Under the pieces are notes generated by a model that was given only the letters and a program-made list of their open reading frames with translations, was not told where the DNA came from and did not search any database. A stretch of DNA of 35,210 bases, from the NCBI GenBank assembly GCA_903919125.1, contig CAIXGS010000012.1, forward strand, positions 91,706-126,915. Reading direction: 5' to 3'. How positions within the stretch are numbered: position 1 is the stretch's first letter; each line of letters opens with the position of its first letter. The DNA is from an uncultured Spartobacteria bacterium. Its GTDB lineage: Bacteria > Verrucomicrobiota > Verrucomicrobiia > Chthoniobacterales > Chthoniobacteraceae. Shown here piece after piece: positions 16,835-25,805 of the stretch. A program made the translations under genes and the position numbers.

Positions 16835-17734
16835 ATGAAACACCCCACAGCGCTTCGCCCCGGCCTCTTGCGCAGACTTTTGCGTCGCCCTTCTGCCAGA
16901 CTCTCCCTGCTCGTGTTAGCCGGAGTCTTCCTTGGCGCAATATTTTTGCCGTTCGCCCTCAACTACCAGTCCCAAACAACCTCCTCCGACGCGTTTCTTG
17001 CACCGAATACGAACCACCTGTTCGGTACGGATCTGAATGGGCGGGACGTCCTAGCGAGGACCCTCCAAGGCGCGCGTATTTCCCTGCTGGTGGGCTGCGC
17101 AGGGGCGTTAGTAAGCCTAGGCATTGGGACAAGTGTAGGACTCCTCGCAGGCTATATTGGTGGGCGCGTGGATGCGCTGCTGATGCGGTTGGTGGATGTT
17201 CTCTACGCGGTGCCCAGGCTCATTCTCATCATCCTTCTGGAGTTTCTACTGGACCCTTGGTTGCAGAAGTCCCTCGCCACAGTTCAGGACGGGCGCTGGG
17301 TGGGTTACAGCAAAATCGCGATCCTGATAGTAGCCTTGGGGTGCATCGAATGGCTGACTATGGCGCGTATCATCCGAGGTCAGGTCCTCTCGCTCAAGAC
17401 CCTGCCCTTCATCGACGCCGCGCACGCCTTGGGCCAGTCGCACTTCAAAATCCTGACGCGCCACTTGTTGCCCAACCTCGCCGGAGTGATCGTGGTTTAT
17501 CTGACATTGACCGTCCCCGCCGTGATGCTGGACGAGTCGTTTCTGTCGTTTCTGGGGCTGGGCGTCCAAGCACCGCAAGCCAGTTGGGGGACGCTTCTGA
17601 GCGACGGTGCACAGGCGCTCAACCCAGTGCGCAGTCACTGGTGGTTGCTCGTGTTCCCCGCCACGGCAATGAGCGTAACGCTGATAGCGCTCAACTTTCT
17701 AGGTGACGCCCTTCGGGACGCCTTGGCGGAGTAG
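16835..17734 (+). CDS. ABC transporter permease, OppC/DppC type
   Basis: The 299-residue partner permease of the preceding OppB-type subunit, starting 3 bp after its stop. It shows the OppC layout: a basic N-terminus, a first helix (LSLLVLAGVFLGAIFLPFAL), the conserved HLFGTDLNGRDVLARTLQGARISL segment, several helices, the coupling loop (residues ~190-212, LKTLPFIDAAHALGQSHFKILTRHLLPN) and the C-terminal ESFLSFLGLGVQAPQASWGTLL signature. Together the two form the channel of a peptide, nickel or oligosaccharide importer; the substrate is set by a binding protein that is not here. A GGAAG at the end of oppB could serve as ribosome-binding site. It is convergent with the FecR-domain gene, 64 bp away, with no clear terminator. 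Confidence 0.9.
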   Translation: MKHPTALRPGLLRRLLRRPSARLSLLVLAGVFLGAIFLPFALNYQSQTTSSDAFLAPNTNHLFGTDLNGRDVLARTLQGARISLLVGCAGALVSLGIGTSVGLLAGYIGGRVDALLMRLVDVLYAVPRLILIILLEFLLDPWLQKSLATVQDGRWVGYSKIAILIVALGCIEWLTMARIIRGQVLSLKTLPFIDAAHALGQSHFKILTRHLLPNLAGVIVVYLTLTVPAVMLDESFLSFLGLGVQAPQASWGTLLSDGAQALNPVRSHWWLLVFPATAMSVTLIALNFLGDALRDALAE

Positions 17735-17798
17735 GTCCCGTGGCATCGGGCAGACCTTCCCTAGTGTCACCAAGACAACTCCGAACCAGCACACCCCG

Positions 17799-20700
17799 CT
17801 ACTTAGTCTTAGTGCCGATTGTGATGTTATTCAAAGACTTCCCAAGTGCTGTGTTCGCTTCAGTGTGAAACTGAGCATTTGTCATCGAAGACGCAGCATT
17901 CGGAAGAACGATTTCCGTTGTTCCATACTTAACGCCGCTGACTATGTTGACCATCCCCCTTGAAATACTAGCGTTTGTGCCGGGCTTGGCGGCGAGAAGG
18001 CCCAGCTGGGAATTAAGCCCCACGGTGGAACCCTCCCCAAACTGTGTATTCCGGATGACAAGCGTCGTTGCATCCAGTGCCACGTTTTGAGCAGCGCTGA
18101 AGTCCACACGGTTCACCACCATGTTGTTCGCAGCTGATGCAGTAAACTTGTTTCCAATGACACCCAACTTCCCAGAGTTCCCAGAGCCATCTGAATAATT
18201 AGGTGTTAGTACACCGGCCGCATCAGTCAATTTTCCGTTGATGTTTAAATCGCCCCCAGCGGTCATGGCAATCTGGTATGCCGTCACACTGTAGGACTTG
18301 CCTGAAGTAAGATCGTTGACTGAGTTAACATTGATGTCTTTCACAGCCTTTACCTTTACCGTGCCCTTAGTGGAATCCGTCGGCGCAATAGTCACGTTGG
18401 AGACAGTCACATCCGCGCCGCCGAAAAGCTCCGTGTTATCCGCACAAATCTTTGAATTCATCAATGAAAGCGAACTGAGCGCCTTTGCAATAAAGGAACT
18501 CACAGGAGCTCGGTCAGTTGCATCTAGAGCCGAACCAAACTCAGAGTCTGTCACAGTCACATTACCACCCGTAGAGTTCAAATAAGTGGAAACAGCCGTT
18601 GGCGCCTTACCCCCGGAAACGGTGACGTCGCCAACCGCAAAGCCAGAGATGAAAGTAGTGGGCAATCCTAAAATAACCGTCGCTCCCTCTGCCGTATCCG
18701 TAACTGGCGCGCCCGTAGGGTCTGGAACATTGAGCGAAGCAACCGTCTCGCTATCTACAGAAGCAATCGTGGTACCTGCGGGGATTCCCGTTCCAGTGAT
18801 TAACATGCCAACGCCCAAAGCCGAAGTGTCCGGCACGCTCACCGTACTGATCCCGCTCTTCTTGTCGGTCGTGATGCTTGCGCCTGAAAGAATTCTTGTA
18901 GTCGAGAAGTCCGAGGCAACATCAAAAATGACATTGGAGAGACTTAACGTAGAACCGGCGGAGATACGGGCATCGTTGGTAGCAAGATTCACCCCATTCA
19001 GAGTGACCGCCTTTTTTGTGGAAGTGATTCGTACGTTGAACGCATCAGCGGAGAGTTTGTCCACTCCGTCAGCGACACTAAATCCCAATGGGACAAAATC
19101 TGTGGGCTTCTTCGAATTAGTAGTCCAAGCGATATCCCCACTAGATTCGAACACAAGCGATCCGATGGAGACATCAGCGGCAACGTTTGTCGCAGAGGAG
19201 GGCAGCACCTGAAAAGCGGAGTCGATGATTGTGATGCTAGGAGCCGTAATGCGAATCATGGAATCCACTCCTTGCATTTTGTTCACAATTGCTACCTGTT
19301 TGAGCTCCAGCGAAGATTTGGAGGCTGCGGGGAGTTCATCCAAGTTTATATCAGGACTAAACCCTGTTCCAGCCGCGTAGATTTCGAGCAGTGAAGTGTC
19401 CGCCCGCAGTAAAGTGCCCGGTGTAACTGTCAGAGTGTGACCCACGCTAATCACAAGCGGTACGGGATCTCCTGAATTCTGGTTCAAGAGGCCGGCAAAC
19501 TCGATGCTACCATTTAACCTCATATCATTCAGGGCTAGAATGACGTTGCCGTCCTTTGGAAGTAACTCACCGGCCGAGTCAACCAATCCTCCAGCAGTGG
19601 GGTCGAGTTGAAGCGGCGCTGGTTTTGCCCCCGAAGCAGCCAGAGTAAAATCGAGATCTTTACCGGTCAGCAACGAGACAAATGTGTCACGGGTGCCCAA
19701 CCCCGAAAGATCTCCTGGGATACTCTTCATGCTCAGCCAGCCCGCGGTCGTCTTCCCGCCTGTGAAACCAAAGACGGAAGCCTCGGGCGCGACCCCCGCA
19801 TCTTGAACTTGGAGCGGAGATTCCACGAAGGTCGTCGCGCTCGCCAATGTCGGGGTGAGCAGTGAGAAGGTTGTCGTCGTTGAACTGGTGATTCCGCTGC
19901 CAACCGTAGACAACGTCTTTTTGAGATAAAGTTTGTTCGAAGGACCTTCCGCAGACTGAAAAGTGAATAGTGAGACGTTGCTGTCTTGGACAGTTTTGCT
20001 GACCTGATTGTACGCGTAGCCATCCCTAGAAACCAAAGAATACGATTGATTATCAGTCGAAGGCAAAATCCAAAGAGTCGATAGATCTTCTTTGTAATAA
20101 GTTGAATAAACATCAGTTGAGCCTAAACTCATTGTCCAAGGTATCGCGGATACGCTTGAGGAAGGAGAGGAAAGAACGAGCCTTTGCTGGAAAGCCTTAA
20201 TCAAACGTGGATCCACCACATTCCCTGAAGGGCTCACAGCTTCTTTCTCCACTGCAACCTGCGCTAACACCTGCGCCACAACGCTTCGAATGGTTGACGG
20301 ATCCACTTTGAAAGCCGTGTCTGGACGGTCACCCAGCAATAAACCAGTGTCTGTCAAAGCGCCGCTCGCAATCTTTGCCTGCTGCACATTGATGGCAGCC
20401 TCGATTTTCTCAATGGAAGCTAGGGGCTTGGAAAACCCACCCACCAGTTTCGACCCAGCCACCTGAGCCTTCAAATCGAAGCTCATCGGCGGAGTAATTT
20501 TCCCTCCGGGTAACGCAAAGCTGAGCTGCCCCGCTCCAATCTTGGAGGAACCTCCCTTGGAGCCGTCCACCTGCACGCTGCCCTCGAGCCCCATCACCTT
20601 AAAACCACCCGACGGACTGGCAGACGTCACAAAAGTGGTGCCCAACACAGAAGCCGTTGCGCCTGCGCTTTTGATACGCCCTCCCCCTCTGCCCTTCGGC

Positions 20701-21032
20701 GCGTTGAAAAGAACATTCCCCTGTGCCAAATTGACGTCACGGCTATTCACTTCCACGGAAAAAATCGTATTCGACCCCACCCGCGTGACCGTTTTGTCTT
20801 CGGCAACAAGTTCCGCACGGGAGTCAGCACCCGTCTTCAAAACATTCGGTGCCACGAGCACGTCGCCAACTTTCGGAGAAGATTCTGCCTTTGTAGCAGC
20901 GTCGATGACTAAAACATCTTTAACGACCTCCGTAAATGTAAGCCCTTGTATGGCATCAGCAAACGCCATATTACCAGAGAAAAAAGGCAAAGGCAGAAGG
21001 AACAACCATAGCTTTGAGGTGGAATAGCGCAT
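17799..21032 (-). CDS. Large secreted FecR-domain surface-type protein
   Basis: The 1077-residue protein (from ATG 21032) has a signal peptide (MRYSTSKLWLFLLPLPFFSG...MAFA). A FecR-like domain follows at about residues 45-165, with the characteristic segment SRAELVAEDKTVTRVGSNTIFSV and LAQGNVLFNAPKG. The remaining ~900 residues are Ser/Thr/Asn/Val-rich, with short strand patterns (LSLSNVIF, VTDSEF, VNRVDFSAA) suggestive of a right-handed beta-helix or adhesin. One segment (LITGTGIPAGTTIASVDS) matches a motif I know from repetitive bacterial surface and tail proteins. There is no C-terminal autotransporter barrel, no LPxTG, and only one cysteine in the long part. It is not a sigma-regulator FecR, since no membrane anchor or sigma gene is present. 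A cell-surface structural or adhesive role is inference. AT-rich sequence (21060-21140) lies upstream. Confidence 0.8.
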   Translation of the reverse strand: MRYSTSKLWLFLLPLPFFSGNMAFADAIQGLTFTEVVKDVLVIDAATKAESSPKVGDVLVAPNVLKTGADSRAELVAEDKTVTRVGSNTIFSVEVNSRDVNLAQGNVLFNAPKGRGGGRIKSAGATASVLGTTFVTSASPSGGFKVMGLEGSVQVDGSKGGSSKIGAGQLSFALPGGKITPPMSFDLKAQVAGSKLVGGFSKPLASIEKIEAAINVQQAKIASGALTDTGLLLGDRPDTAFKVDPSTIRSVVAQVLAQVAVEKEAVSPSGNVVDPRLIKAFQQRLVLSSPSSSVSAIPWTMSLGSTDVYSTYYKEDLSTLWILPSTDNQSYSLVSRDGYAYNQVSKTVQDSNVSLFTFQSAEGPSNKLYLKKTLSTVGSGITSSTTTTFSLLTPTLASATTFVESPLQVQDAGVAPEASVFGFTGGKTTAGWLSMKSIPGDLSGLGTRDTFVSLLTGKDLDFTLAASGAKPAPLQLDPTAGGLVDSAGELLPKDGNVILALNDMRLNGSIEFAGLLNQNSGDPVPLVISVGHTLTVTPGTLLRADTSLLEIYAAGTGFSPDINLDELPAASKSSLELKQVAIVNKMQGVDSMIRITAPSITIIDSAFQVLPSSATNVAADVSIGSLVFESSGDIAWTTNSKKPTDFVPLGFSVADGVDKLSADAFNVRITSTKKAVTLNGVNLATNDARISAGSTLSLSNVIFDVASDFSTTRILSGASITTDKKSGISTVSVPDTSALGVGMLITGTGIPAGTTIASVDSETVASLNVPDPTGAPVTDTAEGATVILGLPTTFISGFAVGDVTVSGGKAPTAVSTYLNSTGGNVTVTDSEFGSALDATDRAPVSSFIAKALSSLSLMNSKICADNTELFGGADVTVSNVTIAPTDSTKGTVKVKAVKDINVNSVNDLTSGKSYSVTAYQIAMTAGGDLNINGKLTDAAGVLTPNYSDGSGNSGKLGVIGNKFTASAANNMVVNRVDFSAAQNVALDATTLVIRNTQFGEGSTVGLNSQLGLLAAKPGTNASISRGMVNIVSGVKYGTTEIVLPNAASSMTNAQFHTEANTALGKSLNNITIGTKTK

Positions 21033-21141
21033 AGGAATCGGCCCTTTGATTAGCAACTTTCACGCCCCCTTGAGAGCAGAATCTAAAAAATATAATTTAA
21101 GTGAAAATTAACACTCTTCACATTCTCGAAGATTATTAATC

Positions 21142-21294
21142 TCACCGAAGGATTGTAAGAGATCCGCCCGACTGAGTCTCCACGTATCTCTCGCCAGTCA
21201 CTTCAAAAATCAGCTGTCGCCCCAATCGCTTCCGCAAAGCCACCTCGCACGCAATCCGCTCAAATGCGAAAGATCCCCAGCGAGTGCTCGCCAT
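21142..21294 (-). CDS. Possible 50-residue protein upstream of the FecR gene
   Basis: A short minus-strand frame from ATG 21294 to 21142 encodes a protein-like sequence (RIACEVALRKRLGRQLIF...GGSLTIL) of balanced composition in what is otherwise a gap. It overlaps the first 11 bp of the divergent MFS gene. I recognise no family. It could be a real small protein or a chance frame; if real, the MFS start may lie further in (GTG at 21323). Confidence 0.28.
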   Translation of the reverse strand: MASTRWGSFAFERIACEVALRKRLGRQLIFEVTGERYVETQSGGSLTILR

Positions 21295-22633
21295 CGCACC
21301 GCGATATTCCGACATTGAAGCGGTGAACCGTTCTTTGCGTTTTAATATTGGCGCGGCGTTTTTGGGCATGCTCTGGCTGTGCGTCCCCATTGGCGCGCCC
21401 CTACCCCTGCTGATGCAGGTTGTTGAGGCGTCCTCCACTCAACTCGGACTGCTTTCGGCTTCTTGGCAGGCCGCTATGCTTGTGCAAATCCCTGCAGCTC
21501 TTTTTTCCGAGAGCCTGCGTCGGCGCAAGTTCTTTTGGGCCGCTGCCTGCATCCCTCACCGTATCCTTTGGGGTGCTCCAGCGCTGATTCCCATTCTGCT
21601 TCCCGAGCAGAAAGCGCAATGGCCCATCTGGATAATTGCCTCGCTTTCACTCAGTAATGTTTTCGCAAACATCGGCACTGCATCTTGGTCGAGCTGGATG
21701 GCAGACATTGTCCCCACAGAAACAGCTGGGGCGTTTTGGTCCATTCGTCAAAGGGCAGTTTCTGCCGGACTGATTATCGGAACTGCCTGGTATGGATGGA
21801 TCTTGGATCACCAAAGCACTCCAGAGAGCATGCGGGGCTTCCAATGGGTATTTCTACTCTGCGCGGTCTTCGGGGTATGCGATATTTTGGTTCATTTATT
21901 TGTGGATGAGCCTGCTCAAGACCGAGTTGCGAACAACGTCCCATGGCGTGAGCGATTGCGCGCCCCCTTTCAAACGCCCGGTTTCGGAGCGCTCACCCTG
22001 GCCATGGCGTTTTGGACTGGGGCGCAGTCGTTGGTCGGATACACGCTGGCGTTGCCGGGTTTTTTTAGCATGGTGCACCTGCATGCCTCTTTCGGCGCCA
22101 ATTATTCACAGGCATCGTATCTCTTTATTTCCGCGGCGTTAGGCGCAGCAATTTTCAGCCATAAACTCGGCGCTTGGATGGATAAAGCCGGTGCCGGAAC
22201 AGTGATGCAAAAGCTAGTTTTTTGGGCACCGATCTCCCTTCTCACCTGGTGGCTGGCAGTCCCCGGCGATGCCGTTCTCCTAGGGCACAGATTTCCGATT
22301 GCGGTAGGATGGATGACCGTCACCGGCCTCGTTCAGGGTGGTCTCTACGTGGGCACCCTCCTTTGCCAATTTCGCCTCACACAGATCTATATGCCCACTC
22401 ATGGGCGCACGGTCGCGATGGCACTACACTGGAGCCTCGCTGGTTTAGGCGGCGCAATCGGCGCATTTGCTGGCGGGTGGCTTAAAGGCGCTATCGAGTC
22501 CTCGGGCATGCCACCCTTCCTCGGGGGACGTTACCCCTACGACGTGCTCGTTCTCTTGCACTTAGTGCTGGCGTGGTGCTGCGTGCTACCCTTGTGCAAA
22601 AAATTGGCCCTTTCAGAACGCTCCTCCGAGTAA
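21284..22633 (+). CDS. Major facilitator superfamily transporter
   Basis: The 449-residue membrane protein has about twelve hydrophobic helices in the two-times-six MFS arrangement: NIGAAFLGMLWLCVPIGAPLP, LLSASWQAAMLVQIPAALF, ... WMTVTGLVQGGLYVGTLL, LHWSLAGLGGAIGAFAGGW. A charged short loop (SESLRRRKF) follows helix 2, where the MFS A motif lies, but the motif itself is not canonical. The pattern NVFANIGTASWSSWMADIVPTETAGAFWSIRQRA resembles a branch of PVC-group MFS proteins with WxxWMAdlVP; substrate unknown. The start is a GTG at 21284 because no ATG in frame precedes helix 1. It stands alone, followed 34 bp later by the convergent zinc-ribbon bactofilin gene. Confidence 0.85.
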   Translation: MLAIAPRYSDIEAVNRSLRFNIGAAFLGMLWLCVPIGAPLPLLMQVVEASSTQLGLLSASWQAAMLVQIPAALFSESLRRRKFFWAAACIPHRILWGAPALIPILLPEQKAQWPIWIIASLSLSNVFANIGTASWSSWMADIVPTETAGAFWSIRQRAVSAGLIIGTAWYGWILDHQSTPESMRGFQWVFLLCAVFGVCDILVHLFVDEPAQDRVANNVPWRERLRAPFQTPGFGALTLAMAFWTGAQSLVGYTLALPGFFSMVHLHASFGANYSQASYLFISAALGAAIFSHKLGAWMDKAGAGTVMQKLVFWAPISLLTWWLAVPGDAVLLGHRFPIAVGWMTVTGLVQGGLYVGTLLCQFRLTQIYMPTHGRTVAMALHWSLAGLGGAIGAFAGGWLKGAIESSGMPPFLGGRYPYDVLVLLHLVLAWCCVLPLCKKLALSERSSE

Positions 22634-22667
22634 TGAGGCGTCTACAGACGAACCATCTCTCAACAAA

Positions 22668-23600
22668 CTACTCCGTGGGCCGGCGGCGGCGTGGTCGGCG
22701 CGGTTGAATCTCCAGTTGAGGATGATGCAAAAACTCCTCATCAAACCCTTGACCAAGCGACATAGGCGGCATGTCGCCAAAATCCGCAGCAGGCAACGCC
22801 TCGTGATCAGACTGGCCGCCGCCCTTGAACCAAGTGCGCTCGTCTTGACGCTGTAATTCGGCAGGCAAAACCTGAGCCCCGATGACCAAGCTTCCCGAAA
22901 AGACGCCCCCCTTTTCCACCGTGATTGCCCGCGCGTACACGGTGCCCTCCAACACGCCCTTTTTGTTGATCACCACCCTGCTCGCGCAAATGATAATCCC
23001 GCGCGCCTTACCATTGACCTCCACGGATTGCCCATAAGCCGGAGAGACAAACTCCACATTAGCCTTGGGATGGATCACGAGTGATTTCGCATCGATCTCC
23101 CCCTCGTACTGTCCTGAAACACGGACACTCGCCTCGCTCGTGCACAAAATCCGCCCTCGGAAACGGCCTTCGATCCGCGCGCAACCACACAAAATCCGAC
23201 TACTCGCTATGTCAGCGTCAGGAGAAATATGGACGGTTCCCTGCGTCTGAATAGTGCGCGCAAACGGACCGGCTATCCGGAAGTCCCGGATGTCGATGTA
23301 AGAGCCGCATTGAGGACAGAGACTCGACTGCGCTTCCGGCGGGACCTCGTGAGTCTCGCGGCAGCTAAAGCAAGTGACCACACGGGCGGAATCCCGTGAA
23401 AACCACTTGGAGACCTTGTCAAAGAAAGAAGGTTCTTTGAGGCTGGCCGACTCTTTGGCCAGAAGCTTTTCAATCGCAAAGTGTTGACCACACTGACGAC
23501 AGAACGTGCTTCTGGCGCTAACAGGTTCGAGTTGACTGAATCCGCATTGCGGACAATCGGCGCCGATCTTGTCGGCCGTTTGCTTGCGGGAGTTGGCCAC
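22668..23600 (-). CDS. Bactofilin with two N-terminal zinc ribbons
   Basis: The 310-residue protein combines two zinc-ribbon modules with a bactofilin domain. Cysteines C16-C19/C34-C37 and C77-C80/C95-C98 both have the spacing CX2C-X14-CX2C, so the module seems duplicated. Residues ~110-245 carry the regular short beta repeats of the bactofilin beta-helix (for example GTVHISPDADIASSRI, VEVNGKARGIIICASRVV, GTVYARAITVEKGGVFSGSL). A proline/arginine-rich tail (RRPRRRRPTE) ends it. Bactofilins polymerise into membrane-associated filaments that guide cell shape or envelope synthesis; what the zinc ribbons bind is unknown. It lies 78 bp downstream of a short bactofilin gene on the same strand, so the two are likely co-transcribed. 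ATG start. Confidence 0.88.
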   Translation of the reverse strand: MANSRKQTADKIGADCPQCGFSQLEPVSARSTFCRQCGQHFAIEKLLAKESASLKEPSFFDKVSKWFSRDSARVVTCFSCRETHEVPPEAQSSLCPQCGSYIDIRDFRIAGPFARTIQTQGTVHISPDADIASSRILCGCARIEGRFRGRILCTSEASVRVSGQYEGEIDAKSLVIHPKANVEFVSPAYGQSVEVNGKARGIIICASRVVINKKGVLEGTVYARAITVEKGGVFSGSLVIGAQVLPAELQRQDERTWFKGGGQSDHEALPAADFGDMPPMSLGQGFDEEFLHHPQLEIQPRRPRRRRPTE

Positions 23601-23616
23601 GGAGGCCTAAAAGTTA

Positions 23617-23637
23617 GCAGAAACCAATGGCTTCTGC
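23617..23637. repeat. Inverted repeat between the two bactofilin genes
   Basis: GCAGAA (23617-23622) and TTCTGC (23632-23637) form a perfect 6-bp stem with a 9-nt loop in the 78-bp gap; a second imperfect stem (GTGGA/TCCAC) lies beside it. It may modulate read-through or mRNA ends between the two genes. Confidence 0.35.
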
Positions 23638-23678
23638 ATGAGAATGTGTGGAGGGAAAAAAGTTTCCACCGTCACCGC

Positions 23679-24107
23679 TTAGGGACGGGGAGGCACGCCA
23701 CCTCCAACAGCAGCGGCGGGACGAGCATCAGGGCTACGCACGATTTCAGGAGTCTTCATGGCAATCCGGTTGGGGGTGACCTCGGACTTCCCAACAAAGG
23801 TCGCGCCGTCTTCGATCACCAAGCGCGCCGCCTTAAGATCGCCATTGAGCACCGCGTGGCTCTTGAGTTCGCAGCGCTCCTCCACCGTGATATTGCCGTG
23901 GACTTTCCCGAAAACGGTCACTCCTTTAGTCTTAATTTCACCGCGGATCTCCGCGTTTTCTCCCACCGTCAGCATCCCTGGGCTGATGATCTCACCTTCA
24001 ACTTTACCGTCGATGGTCAGGTCGTTCTGGAACTTGATGGAGCCTTTGATCTCCACATCGGAGGCGAGTACGTTCTTGGAGTTTGGGTTGGGGTTGGTGT
24101 CGGACAT
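23679..24107 (-). CDS. Bactofilin family protein
   Basis: The 142-residue protein has the normal bactofilin size and pattern: a short disordered N-terminus (MSDTNPNPNSKNVLASDVEIKG), the beta-helix core with repeats such as GSIKFQNDLTIDGKVEGEI, GMLTVGENAEIRGEI and GVTVFGKVHGNITVEE, and a short Pro/Ala tail (GGGVPPRP). Such proteins form non-polar filaments under the membrane and affect cell curvature, stalks or peptidoglycan enzymes. It is the first gene of the pair with the zinc-ribbon bactofilin. No M23-family peptidase, a common neighbour in other phyla, is present. ATG start; the 359-bp gap upstream is described separately. Confidence 0.93.
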   Translation of the reverse strand: MSDTNPNPNSKNVLASDVEIKGSIKFQNDLTIDGKVEGEIISPGMLTVGENAEIRGEIKTKGVTVFGKVHGNITVEERCELKSHAVLNGDLKAARLVIEDGATFVGKSEVTPNRIAMKTPEIVRSPDARPAAAVGGGVPPRP

Positions 24108-24466
24108 GGTAGTGTGGTTTTAGGGTTGAAAAGGGAACGGACTGATTGATTCGGGGGGACGGGCCTTGGAGTTGAGATTTTTGGGGGCGAGTTCTTAACG
24201 CCTAACTTTGAAGCTAGTTTTCAAACTTACTTTCGGAAAATCTGACAACTTCAAGAGCAACATCGGGTTGCTTATTTTATTGCCTACTTAAACCGAAGAT
24301 AGAGCTTTGGAACTTCTTCATTTCGGAATCTAAGCCCCTCTTTTTCAGAGTCAACGCAGACGTTTTAATTTCTTTAACTCATCTAAAATCAATTACTTTC
24401 AAATCTGTAAAACTTTCGCACCTTAATCCAACTGCATCCTCCTGCCCGACAAGACTAACGTTTCTC
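24108..24466. other. 359-bp divergent intergenic region, only weak hairpin seen
   Basis: No gene or RNA family recognised. AT-rich in its right half (24180-24420). It contains the hairpin AGCAAC (24256-24261)/GTTGCT (24267-24272) with a 5-nt loop followed by TATTTTATT, which has the form of a small rightward terminator although no rightward gene precedes it. It presumably also holds promoters of the bactofilin pair and of the ABC ATPase gene, which I cannot place. Confidence 0.35.
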
Positions 24467-25276
24467 ATGACTCGCCAGCCACCCCCAATCCTTCGTATCA
24501 CCGATCTTCACGTCATTCGCGACGGCCATCCTATCCTCACAGAACTTTCTTGGACGGTGCAACCCGGCGAGCACTGGGTGCTGCTCGGGCCCAACGGATC
24601 CGGAAAATCCTCCCTACTTTCGGTTTTGAGCGGCTATTTTTTCCCTACTAATGGCAGCTTCGAGGTTCTTGGAAATTGCTTCGGACGCAGCGACTGGCGC
24701 ACCTTACGCTCACACTTGGGAATTGTTTCTGCGACGCTTGCCGCGATGGTGCCTCAAGACGAGCCCGCCGCCTTCAGCGTACTGACTGGAAGAGACGGCG
24801 GAATTGGCCTTTGGGCGGAGGTAAGCGAAGCGGAAGTCGAAGAGGCCCGCTGCAGTTTGGCGCGGGTGGAGGCGGAATCGCTTTTGTGGAGAGAATGGCG
24901 GCTTCTGAGCCAGGGCGAACGGCAACGGGTGCTCATCGCCAGAGCGCTGATACGCAACCCAGATTTGCTCATACTAGATGAGCCTTGCGCCGGACTGGAT
25001 CCAGCTGCAAGAGAGCGATTTTTGCAGTTTTTACAGCGCCTGCTGCAACTCAAAGGAGGACCATCCGTAATTCTGGTAACCCACCACGTGGAGGAAATCG
25101 TGACGGGGTTTACACATCTCCTGGCCCTTACAGAGGGGCGCGTCGCTGCGAGCGGCCCGTTGGAAACGACACTCGACTCCTCGACGTTAACGAATGTTTT
25201 TCAAACCCCGCTAAAAGTGCTGCGACAAAACGACCGTTACCGTCTGGAATTCCCTGACCAAGAGGTAGTAAACTAG
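24467..25276 (+). CDS. ABC transporter ATP-binding protein (stand-alone)
   Basis: The 269-residue ATPase carries all motifs of an ABC nucleotide-binding domain: Walker A GPNGSGKSS (about residues 43-51), the Q-loop region in SATLAAMVPQDEP, the ABC signature LLSQGERQR, Walker B LLILDEP and the switch histidine LVTHHVEEI. It ends with a short regulatory-like tail (SSTLTNVFQTPLKVLRQNDRYRLEF), a feature of the YlmA/ModF-type molybdate- or iron-like cytoplasmic ATPases. No permease gene adjoins, so the transported substrate, or a non-transport role, cannot be decided. The spacing to glnB (158 bp, with a weak terminator-like hairpin) suggests a separate unit. ATG start preceded by no Shine-Dalgarno motif. 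Confidence 0.88.
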   Translation: MTRQPPPILRITDLHVIRDGHPILTELSWTVQPGEHWVLLGPNGSGKSSLLSVLSGYFFPTNGSFEVLGNCFGRSDWRTLRSHLGIVSATLAAMVPQDEPAAFSVLTGRDGGIGLWAEVSEAEVEEARCSLARVEAESLLWREWRLLSQGERQRVLIARALIRNPDLLILDEPCAGLDPAARERFLQFLQRLLQLKGGPSVILVTHHVEEIVTGFTHLLALTEGRVAASGPLETTLDSSTLTNVFQTPLKVLRQNDRYRLEFPDQEVVN

Positions 25277-25357
25277 TTCTTGATCTAATCATTCACCCTA
25301 AGGACGTCATCTGCGCAGCCGACCACTCCGTTGAGGTTCTTCCTGGCTCAAAATCAA

Positions 25358-25772
<415 letters not shown>

Positions 25773-25805
25773 GAAGCCGAGGACCTTCCTCGCATTTTTT
25801 CAACT

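Noticed and set aside
18298-19212. Two long plus-strand frames (95 and 208 codons)
   Set aside because: Antisense to the FecR-domain gene; Val/Thr/Ser-rich mirror of its low-complexity coding.
23481-24149. 222-codon plus-strand frame
   Set aside because: Antisense to both bactofilin genes, which are clearly the real ones.
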